Below, piece after piece: positions 24,856 to 34,871 of a DNA stretch of 64,000 bases (positions within the stretch are counted from its first letter, which is position 1; the number at the start of each line of letters is the position of its first letter). The notes beneath the pieces are model-generated. The model worked only from the letters and a program-made list of their open reading frames with translations, had not been told where the DNA came from and did no database searches. This stretch comes from Saccharum officinarum (lineage: Eukaryota; Streptophyta; Magnoliopsida; Poales; Poaceae): assembly GCA_020631735.1 (NCBI GenBank), contig CM036201.1, positions 78,344,502 to 78,408,501 on the forward strand, written 5' to 3'. The position numbers and the translations under genes are program-made.

Positions 24856-25089
24856 CCTCTCACTCTGACGAGGCTGCTCTAGCTAGCTCCATGATCGTCT
24901 GCCTCCTCTGAATCTTATCGCCAAGGCCGCCTGACCCATCATCGCCCTACAGTACAAATGAACACAGCCCATCATCGTCAGAAACTCACAACTCCACGCC
25001 AGTCGCACAAGCATCGCGTACGTAGGTGGTTGCAATTGCAACATTGCCAAGCGTATCGTGTCCGCTAATAACAGCTTGCGTTGCGTGCA
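24856..25089 (+). other. Upstream region of the small secreted-peptide gene
   Basis: Unique-looking sequence between the copia LTR and the ATG at 25090. No clear TATA box is visible. The copia LTR ends only about 235 bp before the start codon, so promoter disruption or LTR-driven expression is possible. Confidence 0.4.
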
Positions 25090-25472
25090 ATGGGCGCCTG
25101 CAGGATGCCGCTCCTCACGGTCGCCGTCGTCGTTCTGCTTCTCGCCACCGCCGACGGCAAGCTCCCCATGACTGCCGTCGGCGGCCACGAGCACGCGCTC
25201 GCTGATCCCACTGCTGAGCGGCACAAAAGCGTTGGTGAGTAATAACCTGACCTGCCTCCTTCAGTTCTCTGCCACCTGATGAGCTATCATCGATCTGTTT
25301 TGTCTCGCCGTGGGCTGCTAACACGTACACGCGTGCCATGGCAGTTACCGGAGCCGGAGCCTCCGCCGCCGGCGCCGTGGAAGACGAAAATAAGGCGTAC
25401 ATCGTGGGACGCCCTCTGTTCAAGGTTCCACCCAGCAGCCCGTGCCGCCGTGCCAACTCCGCGCGCTGCTGA
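25090..25472 (+). CDS. Small secreted peptide candidate, two exons (90 aa)
   Basis: Exon 1 is 25090-25234 and exon 2 is 25345-25472. The 110-bp intron has a strong GTGAGT donor and an AG acceptor, and splicing gives exactly 91 codons including TGA. The product begins MGACRMPLLT followed by a hydrophobic stretch to about residue 21 (TADG), a typical signal peptide. The middle is polar and Ala/Gly-rich. The C-terminus is compact and basic: PLFKVPPSSPCRRANSARC, with Cys82 and Cys90 able to form one disulphide. Codon use is GC-rich at third positions, like the neighbouring ATL gene. The architecture (signal peptide, variable spacer, conserved-looking tail with Pro-Pro and a Tyr at 67) is that of a secreted signalling-peptide precursor. 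I do not recognise the family, and no functional claim is made. It could also be a remnant of a longer gene. Confidence 0.55.
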
Positions 25473-25585
25473 AAAGATTTGGATCGAGCTCCTGTCTGCC
25501 ACTCAGCATTTTTTTTATACTATCACTCAGCATATTTGCCTGGACTGCACGCCGGCCGATGATAATTTATTAGTTCTCTTCTCAA

Positions 25586-25686
<101 letters not shown>

Positions 25687-25795
25687 ACAAATCCACTTAC
25701 TCTAAATTTGCCGCCGCGCAGGCGCAGCGCCTAGAAGAGGATTCCTAACTTTTTACTGGGACTAGGATAGCGTACAGTGCGCTTAAAATGCGACG

Positions 25796-26980
25796 TCAAA
25801 CATGGGCGCCAAGCGAGCAAGCTCCGCCGTCGCACTGCTCCACGGCCGCCTTGCCGTCGTCGCCGGCGAACTTGGCACCCTTGGCTGGCGCGTCGACCTC
25901 ACCGCGCAGCGCGGAGCCCCACACTGGCAGCCTCGCGGAGAAGGTGCGCGCCAGCAGGGACATATTGGGCCACCGGCCGGAGTTGCCGAGCCGGACGCTC
26001 CTTGCACTTGCAGCGCGGGCGACGCCGAAGCCGCGGCGCGTGGTCGTCCCGTCACCACCACCACCCGTCTGGACGCTCGCAGACCGCCGAAGGTTGCCCG
26101 CCGCGACGGCTTCCCGGAGAACGTGGTCGGGCAGCCTCAGCGTGTAGCGCTCCGAGTCCGAGGTGGAAGAAGGCGAGTGCGACGGCGCGGCGAGCGAGTG
26201 CCCCGTGGTGTGCGAGCGCCGGAACTGAGCGGGGCGCCGGCCCGACTTGGTTCGCAGCGCGCGCTTCACGCTGCCAATCCGCATCAGCTCGGCGGCCTCC
26301 TCCCTCCTGACCCTCTGGTCCTCTGTCTCTGTCTCCCCGGAAGCGGCAGCGGCAGCGGCGTCGGCTTGGTCCGGCGGCGCTGCGGCAGGGACAGGCGGCG
26401 GGATGATTTGGTCGTGCTCCGTGGCCGGAACAGCAGCCAGGACGGCGCGGCAGACGGGGCATGTGACCTGCGACGCGAGCCAGGCGTCGATGCAGTCGGT
26501 GTGGAACGCGTGGGCGCACCTGGGCAGGAGCCGGAGCGTGTCGTCGTCGTCGAAGTCGGTGAGGCAGACGGCGCACTCGAGCGCGCCCTTGCCCGCCTTG
26601 TGCGCCCTGACGTCGGCGTAGGCCATGGTCGGGAAGGAGTCGAGCACGGCCCGGTCGAGGCCGCGCATCCTCCTGCTGGACGCGTAGGTGATTCGGGCCC
26701 CGACCCGCCCCAGCCCCAGCCCCACAGGGTAGTCGTCGTCGTCGGGCCCGCCAACGCCAAGCGGGGGCCCCGCGCATCGGCGGAGGTAGATGGAGAAGAA
26801 GCCGAGCAGGAAGAAGGCGGTGACGAGCACGACCATGACGATCGCCATGGACGGGTTGAAGTTCTTGGGGTTAAAGTAGTCCGGCCCTTTGCCCAGCTGC
26901 GCCGTCACGGAGTCCACGGCGGCGCCGGCGAGAGCCACCGCGGCGAGAAGCAGGAGACGGCGGCCATTGATCGGGCCCAT
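25796..26980 (-). CDS. ATL-family RING-H2 E3 ubiquitin ligase (394 aa)
   Basis: Membrane-anchored RING-H2 ubiquitin ligase of the plant ATL family, which transfers ubiquitin from an E2 to target proteins. Members act in defence and C/N signalling. Visible order: signal peptide (about 1-27), a hydrophobic transmembrane helix (about 45-65), and the GLD motif (GLDRAVLDSFP from residue 107), diagnostic of ATLs. The RING-H2 has ligands Cys136, Cys139, Cys155, His157, His160, Cys163, Cys174 and Cys177, with spacing C-x2-C-x15-C-x1-H-x2-H-x2-C-x10-C-x2-C; the Pro after Cys174 and the Trp at 167 are retained. The C-terminal tail carries the RYTLRLPDHVLRE block seen in the ATL6/ATL31-like group. Single exon, as usual for ATLs, with very high GC. 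The start is the first ATG, just before the signal peptide. All key residues are present, so it is probably functional. Confidence 0.95.
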   Translation of the reverse strand: MGPINGRRLLLLAAVALAGAAVDSVTAQLGKGPDYFNPKNFNPSMAIVMVVLVTAFFLLGFFSIYLRRCAGPPLGVGGPDDDDYPVGLGLGRVGARITYASSRRMRGLDRAVLDSFPTMAYADVRAHKAGKGALECAVCLTDFDDDDTLRLLPRCAHAFHTDCIDAWLASQVTCPVCRAVLAAVPATEHDQIIPPPVPAAAPPDQADAAAAAASGETETEDQRVRREEAAELMRIGSVKRALRTKSGRRPAQFRRSHTTGHSLAAPSHSPSSTSDSERYTLRLPDHVLREAVAAGNLRRSASVQTGGGGDGTTTRRGFGVARAASARSVRLGNSGRWPNMSLLARTFSARLPVWGSALRGEVDAPAKGAKFAGDDGKAAVEQCDGGACSLGAHV

Positions 26981-27411
26981 GTAGCTGTCTGGGGCCTGCC
27001 TGAGCGGAGGGTGGTGGGGTGAGCAGTGAGCAATGGCCTCGATCTGTCCCCTCGTCTCCTTTTTCCGGTGGAGGTATTAATGGAGAGTGGAGTGGCGAGC
27101 GATCAGACCACAAGCGCGCTGCCACGCTGAAAGGGCGTGACTGAAAGTGCTATTTACTAATTTATTGTAAGTGAAAAATATTATTCTAATTAAAAAATAA
27201 GTTTAAAAATACAAATTATACGGCAAGCGAACAGGGCATGTACATGCGGGACTGGGTACACGAACTACTCCTACGAGTTAGCTCAGCCGGTTCCGTCGTT
27301 TTTTAACTTGGATTTGGGCAACCTACCGCAATTCGTGATTGCTAATGACTTGTGAGCATAGCACAGCATAGCATAGCAATGGTGGAGAGCTAGCTAGCCG
27401 TGGGGTGGTGG
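26981..27411 (-). promoter_or_regulatory. 5' UTR and promoter region of the ATL gene
   Basis: On the minus strand a C/T-rich leader (about 26985-27060) precedes the ATG, with an AT-rich stretch upstream (27140-27220). ATTAATAC near 27075-27083 is a weak TATA candidate. No recognisable transposon in this interval. Confidence 0.4.
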
Positions 27412-27688
27412 TAGGGATGAAAACGGATCGGATACGGACGGATATCACTGATATCGTATTTGTTTTCATATTTATTTCCGGATTCGGATTCGAATACGGA
27501 TAGTATAAAAAAATACCGGATAGGATACGATTGGATATCGACATCATAAATATGTGATTTAAATATTCGGATACGAATACGGTATCGGATGTTAAATATC
27601 CGGACTCGGATACGGACGGATTAAAACCTCTCTAAACGGATTCGGTCTCGAATACGGTCGGAAAATATCCGTACCGTTTTCATCCCTA
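27412..27688. mobile_element. hAT-like MITE with 8-bp TSD
   Basis: 277 bp with inverted termini TAGGGATGAAAACGG / CCGTTTTCATCCCTA and a perfect 8-bp duplication GGTGGTGG (27404-27411 and 27689-27696), as expected for the hAT superfamily. The interior is made of repeated CGGATACGGA-type words. No coding capacity. Confidence 0.9.
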
Positions 27689-27738
27689 GGTGGTGGGCAA
27701 TGACCTTTCACCTTTGCGTGGGCAGCAAACGCAGCGTT

Positions 27739-27987
27739 GGGTGTGTTTAGTTCCGCGAAAAGGTGTAAAAAAAAGTACTATAGCATGTTTTGGTTTTATT
27801 TGGTAAATAGTGTCCAATCGTTGACTAATTAGGTTCAAAACGTTCGTCTCGCAAAGTACAACCAAGCTGTACAATTAGTTTTTGATTTCATCTACATTTA
27901 GTACTCCATGCATGTATCGTAAGTTTGATGTGACGAAGAATCTTTTGTTTGCACAGTGTTTTTTTTTTTGAGAAACTGAACACAGCC
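27739..27987. mobile_element. Tourist-like MITE (GTGTTTAG family), copy 1
   Basis: Termini GGGTGTGTTTAG / CTGAACACAGCC with a 3-bp GTT duplication (27736-27738 and 27988-27990). The core shares a long block (GACTAATTAGG...AAAACGTTCGTCTCG) with the copies at 28435 and at 36063/43142. Confidence 0.75.
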
Positions 27988-28357
27988 GTTGTTTATTGGT
28001 GTTGCATCCCACTCAGTGCCAGGGTCCGATCCGCCCGGTCAAACCCGACATGGACTGACAGGGCCATTGGCCCCGACGCCGACGCCGTTCGTTGGGTTGG
28101 GTGTGTGAAATTAAAAGTGGATAACGGCCGAAAAGTCGTCCATGCATGCAGGAGCAGGAAAACCTACTACCGTTCCGCGTACGTACGTACGTGGCGGCAC
28201 CGTGATGGCAATGGTGACTAGCTACTAGTACGACCAAGCGTGAGTGAGTGAATGAATACCTTACGCGCGCTGGATGCCATCACGTACTACGTAAAAGACA
28301 AGTGGACACCTACCACTCGCTGTGTAAATCATCACAAAAACTCCCTCTACAGGCTAA
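27988..28357. other. Intergenic stretch, no feature recognised
   Basis: Only a short ACGT run (near 28181-28194) stands out. No open frame with recognisable content. Confidence 0.5.
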
Positions 28358-28855
28358 GGGCCGTTTAGTTACAACGTGTTAAAGTTTAACTCCTATGATA
28401 TTAATGTTGCGGCAAATGCATAGAGGCCTTGTTTAGTTGGCCCAAATTAGGGGTGGCCGAATTACTGTATACCACTGTAGCATTTTATTTTTATTTGGTA
28501 AAAATTTGTCCAAACATTGACTAATTAGGCTCAAAACGTTCGTCTCGTAAAGAACAACAAACCTGTGCAATTAGTTTTTGATTTCATCTACATTTAGTAC
28601 TACATACATGTGCCGACATTTTGATGTGATGGGAAATCTTCTTTTTGCATAGTGGAATTTGGGGAAAAATTTGGCATCTAAACAGGGCCGGAGTACTAAA
28701 ATGTAGACTAATTGCAGGCATGTTAACACAGATTAAGAGTAATTTACGAGACGAATCTATTAAGCCTAATTAGTCTAAAATTAGAAACTTTTTATCAAAT
28801 AAGACGAAAGTGCTACAGTGTTTGTTAAACTTTAACACCCAAACCAAACACGGCC
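28358..28855. mobile_element. Tourist-like MITE (PIF/Harbinger type), host of a nested MITE
   Basis: Termini GGGCCGTTTAGTT / AACCAAACACGGCC-type with TAA duplications (28355-28357 and 28856-28858). Its body matches the uninterrupted copy at 29413-29642 on both sides of the nested element at 28435-28690. Confidence 0.85.
28435..28690. mobile_element. Tourist-like MITE (GTTTAG family), copy 2, nested
   Basis: Termini GGCCTTGTTTAG / CTAAACAGGGCC. It lies inside the MITE at 28358-28855. Comparison with the empty site near 29475-29485 shows a GAG duplication at the junctions, within one-base uncertainty. Confidence 0.8.
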
Positions 28856-29412
28856 TAAGTGTGGCAGTGCAGCGCGGGGGCAAACACGACTGACGAGGAG
28901 GAAATAATCTTGTCAGAAAACAACCAGCGGCACGATGCCGTATCCGCACGTACTAACAGCTAACCAAATTAAAGGCAGCGTGGATAATGTCGATTGCGGT
29001 GGAATCTCGTTCCCACTACTGTCTCTGTCCACGCTTTACATACAGTACATTTTAGATTATAGACAAGCGGAAGGGATAATATCGGCGGAGTTCACGGTCA
29101 ATATAATGGACTTCCTCCCTTTATTTTCAGCGAAGCAAAGCCTATTTTTCAGGAATGCACAAAGAATACAGAAAACTTTGGGAAACGAATAAATTGCATG
29201 ACCCTTTTTCTCTCTAATAAACCAATGAATCAATTACTCAAATTGGGCGAGGCACTATCAGGCTATCTTGCTTTTTTATGTAGGCTGGCATAATCACAGG
29301 CTTTCACCTGCAGGCATGCTTCTCCTATCATGTCACTGCGGACAAAAGGTGCATGAGGAGGCATCCTGCCACAAAAGCACCATGTAATCTGGGCGCATAC
29401 GTACTGAATTAA
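28856..29412. other. Intergenic stretch between MITEs
   Basis: No recognised gene or repeat. An 85-codon plus-strand frame at 28935-29192 has no visible domain and low-complexity codon use, so I do not call it. Confidence 0.45.
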
Positions 29413-29642
29413 GGGCACGTTTGGTTACGTTTTGTTAAAGTTTAACTCCCATCATATCAATGTTCCCTCAAATGCATGGAGTATTAAATGTAGACTAATT
29501 GCATGCATGTCGGTACAGATTAGGAGTAATTTACGAGACGAATCTATTAAGCCTAATTAGTCCAAGATTGAAAACTTTTTGTCAAATAAGACGAAAGTGC
29601 TACAGTGTTTGTTAAACTTTAACTCCTCAAACCAAACACCCC
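29413..29642. mobile_element. Tourist-like MITE, uninterrupted copy
   Basis: Termini GGGCACGTTTGGTT / AACCAAACACCCC. The left flank is TAA and the right flank TGA (imperfect duplication). It gives the empty-site reference for the nested pair at 28358-28855. Confidence 0.8.
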
Positions 29643-30174
29643 TGAAATAAAAAGGAGGCCGGCACTTGCTGCAGCATCAAGCAACACAAACATCATCAAT
29701 AATACTGCTGATAGCATATTCTTTTTTTCTAAAATACAATGATCAATGATACCACCGCATTAAGTTACCTAGAAGCCTGCTCGGCAGAGTTCCACTCCTA
29801 GGTTCTCTAGCTCTACTCCTTGATTCTATGGAGGATTGAATCTACTTGATTACGATGGGGAACGGGGTGGAGAGCAGGTGAATAAGAGCACAAATGTGAA
29901 CTAATCTTATTTCAAATTAGCAATGTGCAAAAATTGCATTATGTGCCTCTGGTTTTAGCGTTGCCCTTTCTTTTTGATCAATCTTTACCTTATTACTAGG
30001 TTAACTCATTCATAAATTGACCAACCAAATTAAGTAACTAACAAACAAGGACACAAATTAAACAAACAACAACTACAACTCGGCGATTGTAGTTGCCACC
30101 AGTTGGCCCATACCTTTATTTGATGCGTCTGATGCTTAATCCATGGGTTGATCGGACAGTGTTGTCGGCCTGCT
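29643..30174. other. Intergenic stretch left of the CACTA element
   Basis: AT-rich, without recognisable features. Confidence 0.45.
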
Positions 30175-30189
30175 CACTATGCCACAAAA

Positions 30190-30475
30190 GCTTATCAGTG
30201 ACGCGTCTAGAGGGTTATTAGTGACGCGTTTTTTACGCGTCACTGTTCTTACGTCTGTGATAAGGGTACATTAGTGACGCGTAAAAACGCGTCACTGATA
30301 ACCGTCTATCAGTGACGCGTGTATCCAAAACGCGTCACTGATAACCGTCTATCAGCGACGCGTCCATCCAAGACGTGTCACTGATAACCGTCTATCAGTG
30401 ACATGTCCAACCAAGACGCGTCACTGATAGACATCTATTAGTGACGTGTCCAGACAACACGCGTCACTGATAGCC
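30190..30475. repeat. CACTA left subterminal repeats
   Basis: About ten copies of (A/T)CAGTGACGCGT in both orientations, with a tandem ~43-bp unit around CTGATAACCGTCTATCAG. In characterised En/Spm elements such arrays are transposase-binding sites. Confidence 0.85.
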
Positions 30476-31710
30476 ATTTCAGAAAACAAAAAAAATACGA
30501 TGATCCTATACATATAGGATGATCCTATATATATATACACACACACATACACACATCACCATTTCAACAATACATAAACTTCCTAGCTTCTTGCTTTATA
30601 AATAGCAATACATAAACTTCCTAGCTTCTTCCTTTCCTCTCAGCTCAGTGTAGGCCAACAGCTCCCAGGCTACAACAAAACAACAGATAGTTAATTGAAG
30701 ACAAATGTAAGAAATGTCATTCTACTTAATTTCTGCACAGGCACAGGTAGTCATGGCATTGCACTACTGAAATACCAAAGGAGAACACATAATACAACAC
30801 ACTAATCAGATTTTTAGCTACTGATTTGTACTTATCTAGGAGTTAGGGAGGCTGCTGCCTGACTAGCATGCATGTTCAGGAAAAAAGAAGCTAGCAGCCC
30901 CTCAAATGAAGTCATTAGTCATCAAACAGTATAAGTACACATTATAAAGCTCCCTACCTGCAGCATATTGCCATTTGACCTTGTGATAAGCTGAGATAAA
31001 CTGCAAGTGCTTATTTCTTTCAATTATCCAGTATAGAAGAGTATGTTCCTGGAGTACAGAACAGTAGACCACAAGCTGACACTAGTATTGTTTTGCATAA
31101 CTGAAATTAACTTGGTACATACTAGTGATTAGTTAGCTATATATTGCTTTACTGCAGTAGCTAGCTACATACACATGGTTTTGTTATCTCAAAACAAATA
31201 CATGCTAAAGCAGTAGCTGGTTTCACATCAGTCCTATTCAATGTAACCCAGTGCAGATTCCATTTTGCCGAGTGAGGAAGCAAGTTTTAGTTAATATTCT
31301 AGTTGCTGTAAGCAAGACAGTTTACATACATTTGGGGCTAGAAATTTGGGGCTTCAAGTTTCAGCTGATAATGGTGTCAATCAGGTCACAGAACAAGCAC
31401 ATCCATTTTTTCATGGCAAAATAGTCAACCAAGATCGTGATTACATTGTATATAACCCAGCTTGAGTTTCATATTCCATATTCACACAAATTAGTATTTG
31501 CAAAAGTATATCTGAAAATTATGCAGGATGCCCAAATACAAAACACTTCAGATATTTTTATTGCCTATCATCCGAAGTTCACATAGTCAATAAATGGGTT
31601 ACTGTGTCAATTGCATTATCATACAGAAACAATGAATAAGAAATTTCCACAGGCATGATTCCAGCTAATCTCCAATCTCGGCGGAACAATTTACACAGCA
31701 AGATGTAAAC

Positions 31711-31842
31711 CTGTGCTTTCTGCAAAGGTGTCATCCGACAGCATATTGCTGTTTTTGACAGCATCGCCAACCTAGTAAAAGACTCCTTGGAATGCTTTAA
31801 AATTATTTCAAGTGCCCAACCATCCAAAACAAATGCAAGGTC
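31711..31842 (-). pseudogene. Captured exon of a P4-type phospholipid-transporting ATPase (ALA2-like)
   Basis: A 132-bp exon (44 codons) with an intact AG acceptor on its upstream side (31843-31844) and a CAG|GT donor at its end (31711/31710). The peptide contains LDGWALEI, then FTRLAMLSKTAICCR, then MTPLQKAQ. These are the conserved segment of P-type ATPases just ahead of the GDGxNDV hinge, in the form typical of plant P4 flippases; the DGWALEI wording points to the ALA2 type. Neighbouring exons are absent. Flanking intron sequence is carried along, and reading on past the donor gives an unrelated tail. It is a transduplicated fragment, not a functional ATPase. Identification is by motif recall and should be searched. 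Confidence 0.75.
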
Positions 31843-32120
31843 CTGCATAAGCATATTAAGAGGAGGCACTCAACTCAAGCTTAACAAACAAAGAATCCAT
31901 CATCTAGAATCGAACATAGTCTCAGTTTCTTTGTTTGCCCAAGAGGAACATTCTAAAAAATATGATACAAATATGGTTCAGATAGTTCAAACAGGACAGG
32001 GAAAATCCTCTAGAGCCTACAAATAGGAAAGGGAAGTATGTTCGATGCAAAGCATCATTTCTGCATCTAACTGACTCGTGCTAAAGCTGAATATCCATTC
32101 TGAAAAGCAGAAAGGGATGA

Positions 32121-32200
32121 TAAATACTTGTTGAAGTTCTAATTACTTGAATCCAATATATAAATACTTGTTGAAGTTCTAATTACTTGAATCCAATATT
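32121..32200. repeat. 40-bp tandem duplication
   Basis: Two adjacent copies beginning TAAATACTTGTTGAAG, identical except for the last base, inside the CACTA element. Confidence 0.93.
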
Positions 32201-32379
32201 GCTCCAATGCACTGGAAAACGATACATGGATGGCCAACAAAACTATCTAGCTATTTTCATCTTACTGGAAATAGATCGCGTATGTTCAAACTGATTTGGG
32301 ATGCTGCTAGGGAGAGTAGCCTGCTAACAGTAGCAACCCAGGCTGATTAGTGCGACATTGTCGCTTTCTACTTGCCATG

Positions 32380-33010
32380 TGACACCGTTTAAATCGGAGA
32401 GGAGCAGAGGGGGGGAGCAGCGACCAGGGGAGAGGAGCAGGGAAGGGAGCAGCGAGCAGGGGAGGGGTCTGACCTGGGACTGCTGCTTAGGGACAAGACC
32501 GGCGGGGAGGGGTGCGCCGGCGGAAGGACGACACCGGCAGGGTCCGGGGAGGAGCGCGACGGGCCGCTGTGCTCCGCTGGCCCCAGAGCTGACCGCCGCG
32601 GATCTGGCCGTGGGGAAAGGAGACGTGAGAGAGATAGAGAGAGAGGTGATGGGATCGATCTGTGAGGGAGAGGGTGAGGGCGGGCCTCCTCCTGTGTTGT
32701 CTTCTTAGGCACGAGGGCGGGCGGGACGGAGGGCACCGACGAGGCGACGGCGGAGGAGGAGGAGCTAGGGTTAGGGTTCGCCGCTGCCTTGGCTGAATCC
32801 ACTGAGGTCGGAACCGGTGGCGGCTGCGGCAGAATCAGCGGAGGGCACCGACGCTCTGGCCTTGGCGAGGAGCTGGTGGTGCTCGTCGCGGCTGCCGGCG
32901 GCCGGTGGCCGGTGGAACGGGGTGCGGGAACGAGTGGGGAAAGGAGACGAGAGAGAGGGGACGGGAACGAGGGGACGAGGCGAGGGGGACGGCGGACGCG
33001 AAGTCCATTC
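32380..33010 (-). pseudogene. GC-rich captured segment, possible 5' exon
   Basis: Strikingly GC-rich compared with the rest of the CACTA interior. On the minus strand a 137-codon frame (32389-32802) starts MDSAKAAANPNP with a Ser/Ala/Pro-rich stretch and LVPKKTTQ, and reads like a plant 5' UTR plus first coding exon. No domain is recognisable. Most likely a second host fragment acquired by the transposon; the donor gene is unknown. Confidence 0.4.
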
Positions 33011-33044
33011 TCACCGTATTTGATAAATTTTTTGGGTCTGAGGT

Positions 33045-33275
33045 CCTTTAGGAGTGACGCGTTTCGTCCTGACCAGTCACTTATAACTGCTCCACTTATC
33101 TTTGACGCGTCTAAACTAGAAGGGCCACTGATATGCTATTATTTGTGACGCGTCTTGTTTCCTAGAGCATGGGATGACAACTTATGTGACGCGCCTCGTT
33201 AACCCGCGTCACAGATAGACTATTTGTGACCCGATTTATTTCTGTGTCACTGATCGAGGTGTCACTGATAGCAAT
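33045..33275. repeat. CACTA right subterminal repeats
   Basis: GTGACGCGT / GTCACTGATA words in both orientations, mirroring 30190-30475 but more diverged. Confidence 0.8.
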
Positions 33276-33291
33276 TTCTGGCATAGTGGCT

Positions 33292-33923
33292 GCCTGGCAC
33301 GCACCGTGATCAACTCTCATGGGAATTGAGAAATCTCACACTTGTAGTGCCTCAGCATGCAGAGGTGTAGACGCTGCAAACCGCAGTGTTGCCTAGCATT
33401 GCCTTTTGCGTTACCAACTTGCCTCTTTCGGCGCGCCGATGTCAACTTTCGAATCCTACCCGCCGGCGTCTAGGGCAACTTCTGCTTGAATTGCTATGCT
33501 ACACTAGCCCAAAGAACTCAAAGCATCGGGTTCTAAGCCCTCGAGGAAGTCGACCAGATGAATACACATACACTCAACACAAGTCGACCAGATGAATAGG
33601 CATACACTCAACACAAGCACGACAGGCAACAAGGGAGGCCCACACAAAACCTATGGTCGCGAATTGCCAGCCCAAAATATTGGTTAATTGTTGCATTTCT
33701 TTCTTCCGTCGCTGTTCAGACCTTGGATGGTCAACGTCCGTCCTCATCAAGGGCCTCCATAACTTAGCCGCCACCGGATCCAACTCTAACCGAGCCCAAG
33801 ACAAACTAAGCTACCGCCGGAATCAAGATAGGCATTAGGGTACACGGCTATGCGCGAGCAGAAAGGCAACAGGCAGCCGCGTCTCAGGATTGTTGCAGCA
33901 GCCCAGCCTTCTTCGTCGTAAGT
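33292..33923. other. Intergenic stretch with a 34-bp tandem duplication
   Basis: No gene recognised. A direct duplication of 34 bp starting AAGTCGACCAGATGAATA is at 33547-33580 and 33581-33614. Confidence 0.6.
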
Positions 33924-34871
33924 CTGCTAATGGGTCGGGTGGAAATGGGTTTAATGGGTTAGGTTCCAATATGGGGTCTATTTGGATGGGTGAGGATGGG
34001 TTCTATGAGCTCGCGGGTAGGGGCGGGTTGGGTCTACAGCATATGCGGGTTAGGGCGGGTTGGAATGGGTGTTGTGCAGAGTTGCAGACGCGCATCTCCG
34101 GAGCACCGCAGGCCGCAGATGCTCTCTGCACTAGCGCGAGGGGCTCTCCTCGATCTCTCGTGGCGTGTTGCGGCTGCTTGAGTTCCTCATCGGCATGTTC
34201 GCGGCGCTGTTGCAGTCGAGATCCTCATGGGACACCTCATGGTGAAGCAAGCTCCTCTTCCTCGGCCTCTATAGGAATGCGCACCGCTTGTTCCAGACCC
34301 TCGCGTAACCTGGCGAGCACCAGCACAACAAGGCTGACGGCTGTCAAGACAGCGGCAGTTCATAGAGCTGAGAGAGGGTCCAACGCCATCAAGGTGCTCG
34401 GAGAAATGATGGATTGGGCGCCATGGTTCCAGGTACGCATATGCTTATCTTCTTGAGTGTCCACAGGAAGATAGCTGCGTCCAACATGTTTGCGCAAAAT
34501 GTCCGTAGGACCGTAGCTGCGCCGTAAGGTGTTTTTTTATTCACCACAGAGATTGTTGGCAGGAGTAGGATTTGGGGTGTCTTGTATGGCTGCTGCTCCG
34601 CATTTGGATGGTTGCTAGATGAGTAGCGTGCGTGTTGATTTCTTCCACCCATTCATTGCCATCCAGTTCAATGGAGACAAAGAAGGCCAGGCTCTGGCTC
34701 CTTAGGTCTGCGCCAAATTATTCAGTACGCAATGCTTTTGGATAACCCGCAAGAATGGGGTGGGTTGGGGCGGGTTCTATAATTAGATTTTTGGGGCGGG
34801 TTGGGTTCACCGGAGATGTTATTGATCTACGGGTTAGGATAGGTGTGGGGCGGGTTTTGCCCCATTAGCAG
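33924..34871. mobile_element. Putative 948-bp TIR transposon with GC-rich cargo
   Basis: Perfect 11-bp inverted ends CTGCTAATGGG / CCCATTAGCAG. Both subterminal parts are made of GGGCGGGTTGGG-type repeats, a style common in plant hAT-like elements. The centre (about 34080-34440) is GC-rich and unlike the ends, possibly a captured gene piece. I found no convincing target duplication, so the superfamily is left open. Confidence 0.55.

Larger units (their letters stand above)
30175..33288. mobile_element. Non-autonomous CACTA (En/Spm) transposon with captured gene fragments
   Basis: 3114 bp. Ends CACTATGCCA and TGGCATAGTG, with about 28 bp of imperfect inverted repeat (both continue to TATCAGTGAC). 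A 3-bp target duplication GCT lies at 30172-30174 and 33289-33291, the hallmark of CACTA elements. Subterminal arrays of TCAGTGACGCG words occupy both ends. The interior has no transposase but carries a flippase exon (31711-31842) and a GC-rich segment (about 32380-33010), so it is a Pack-CACTA style element that would move only with foreign transposase. Confidence 0.92.

Noticed and set aside
25802..27022. 406-codon plus-strand open frame overlapping the ATL gene
   Set aside because: Antisense shadow of a very GC-rich gene. The minus frame has signal peptide, membrane helix, GLD motif and a perfect RING-H2, while the plus frame shows only Arg/Gly-rich low complexity.
28935..29192. 85-codon frame between MITEs
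   Set aside because: No recognisable motif, no supporting gene structure, ordinary chance length for the region.
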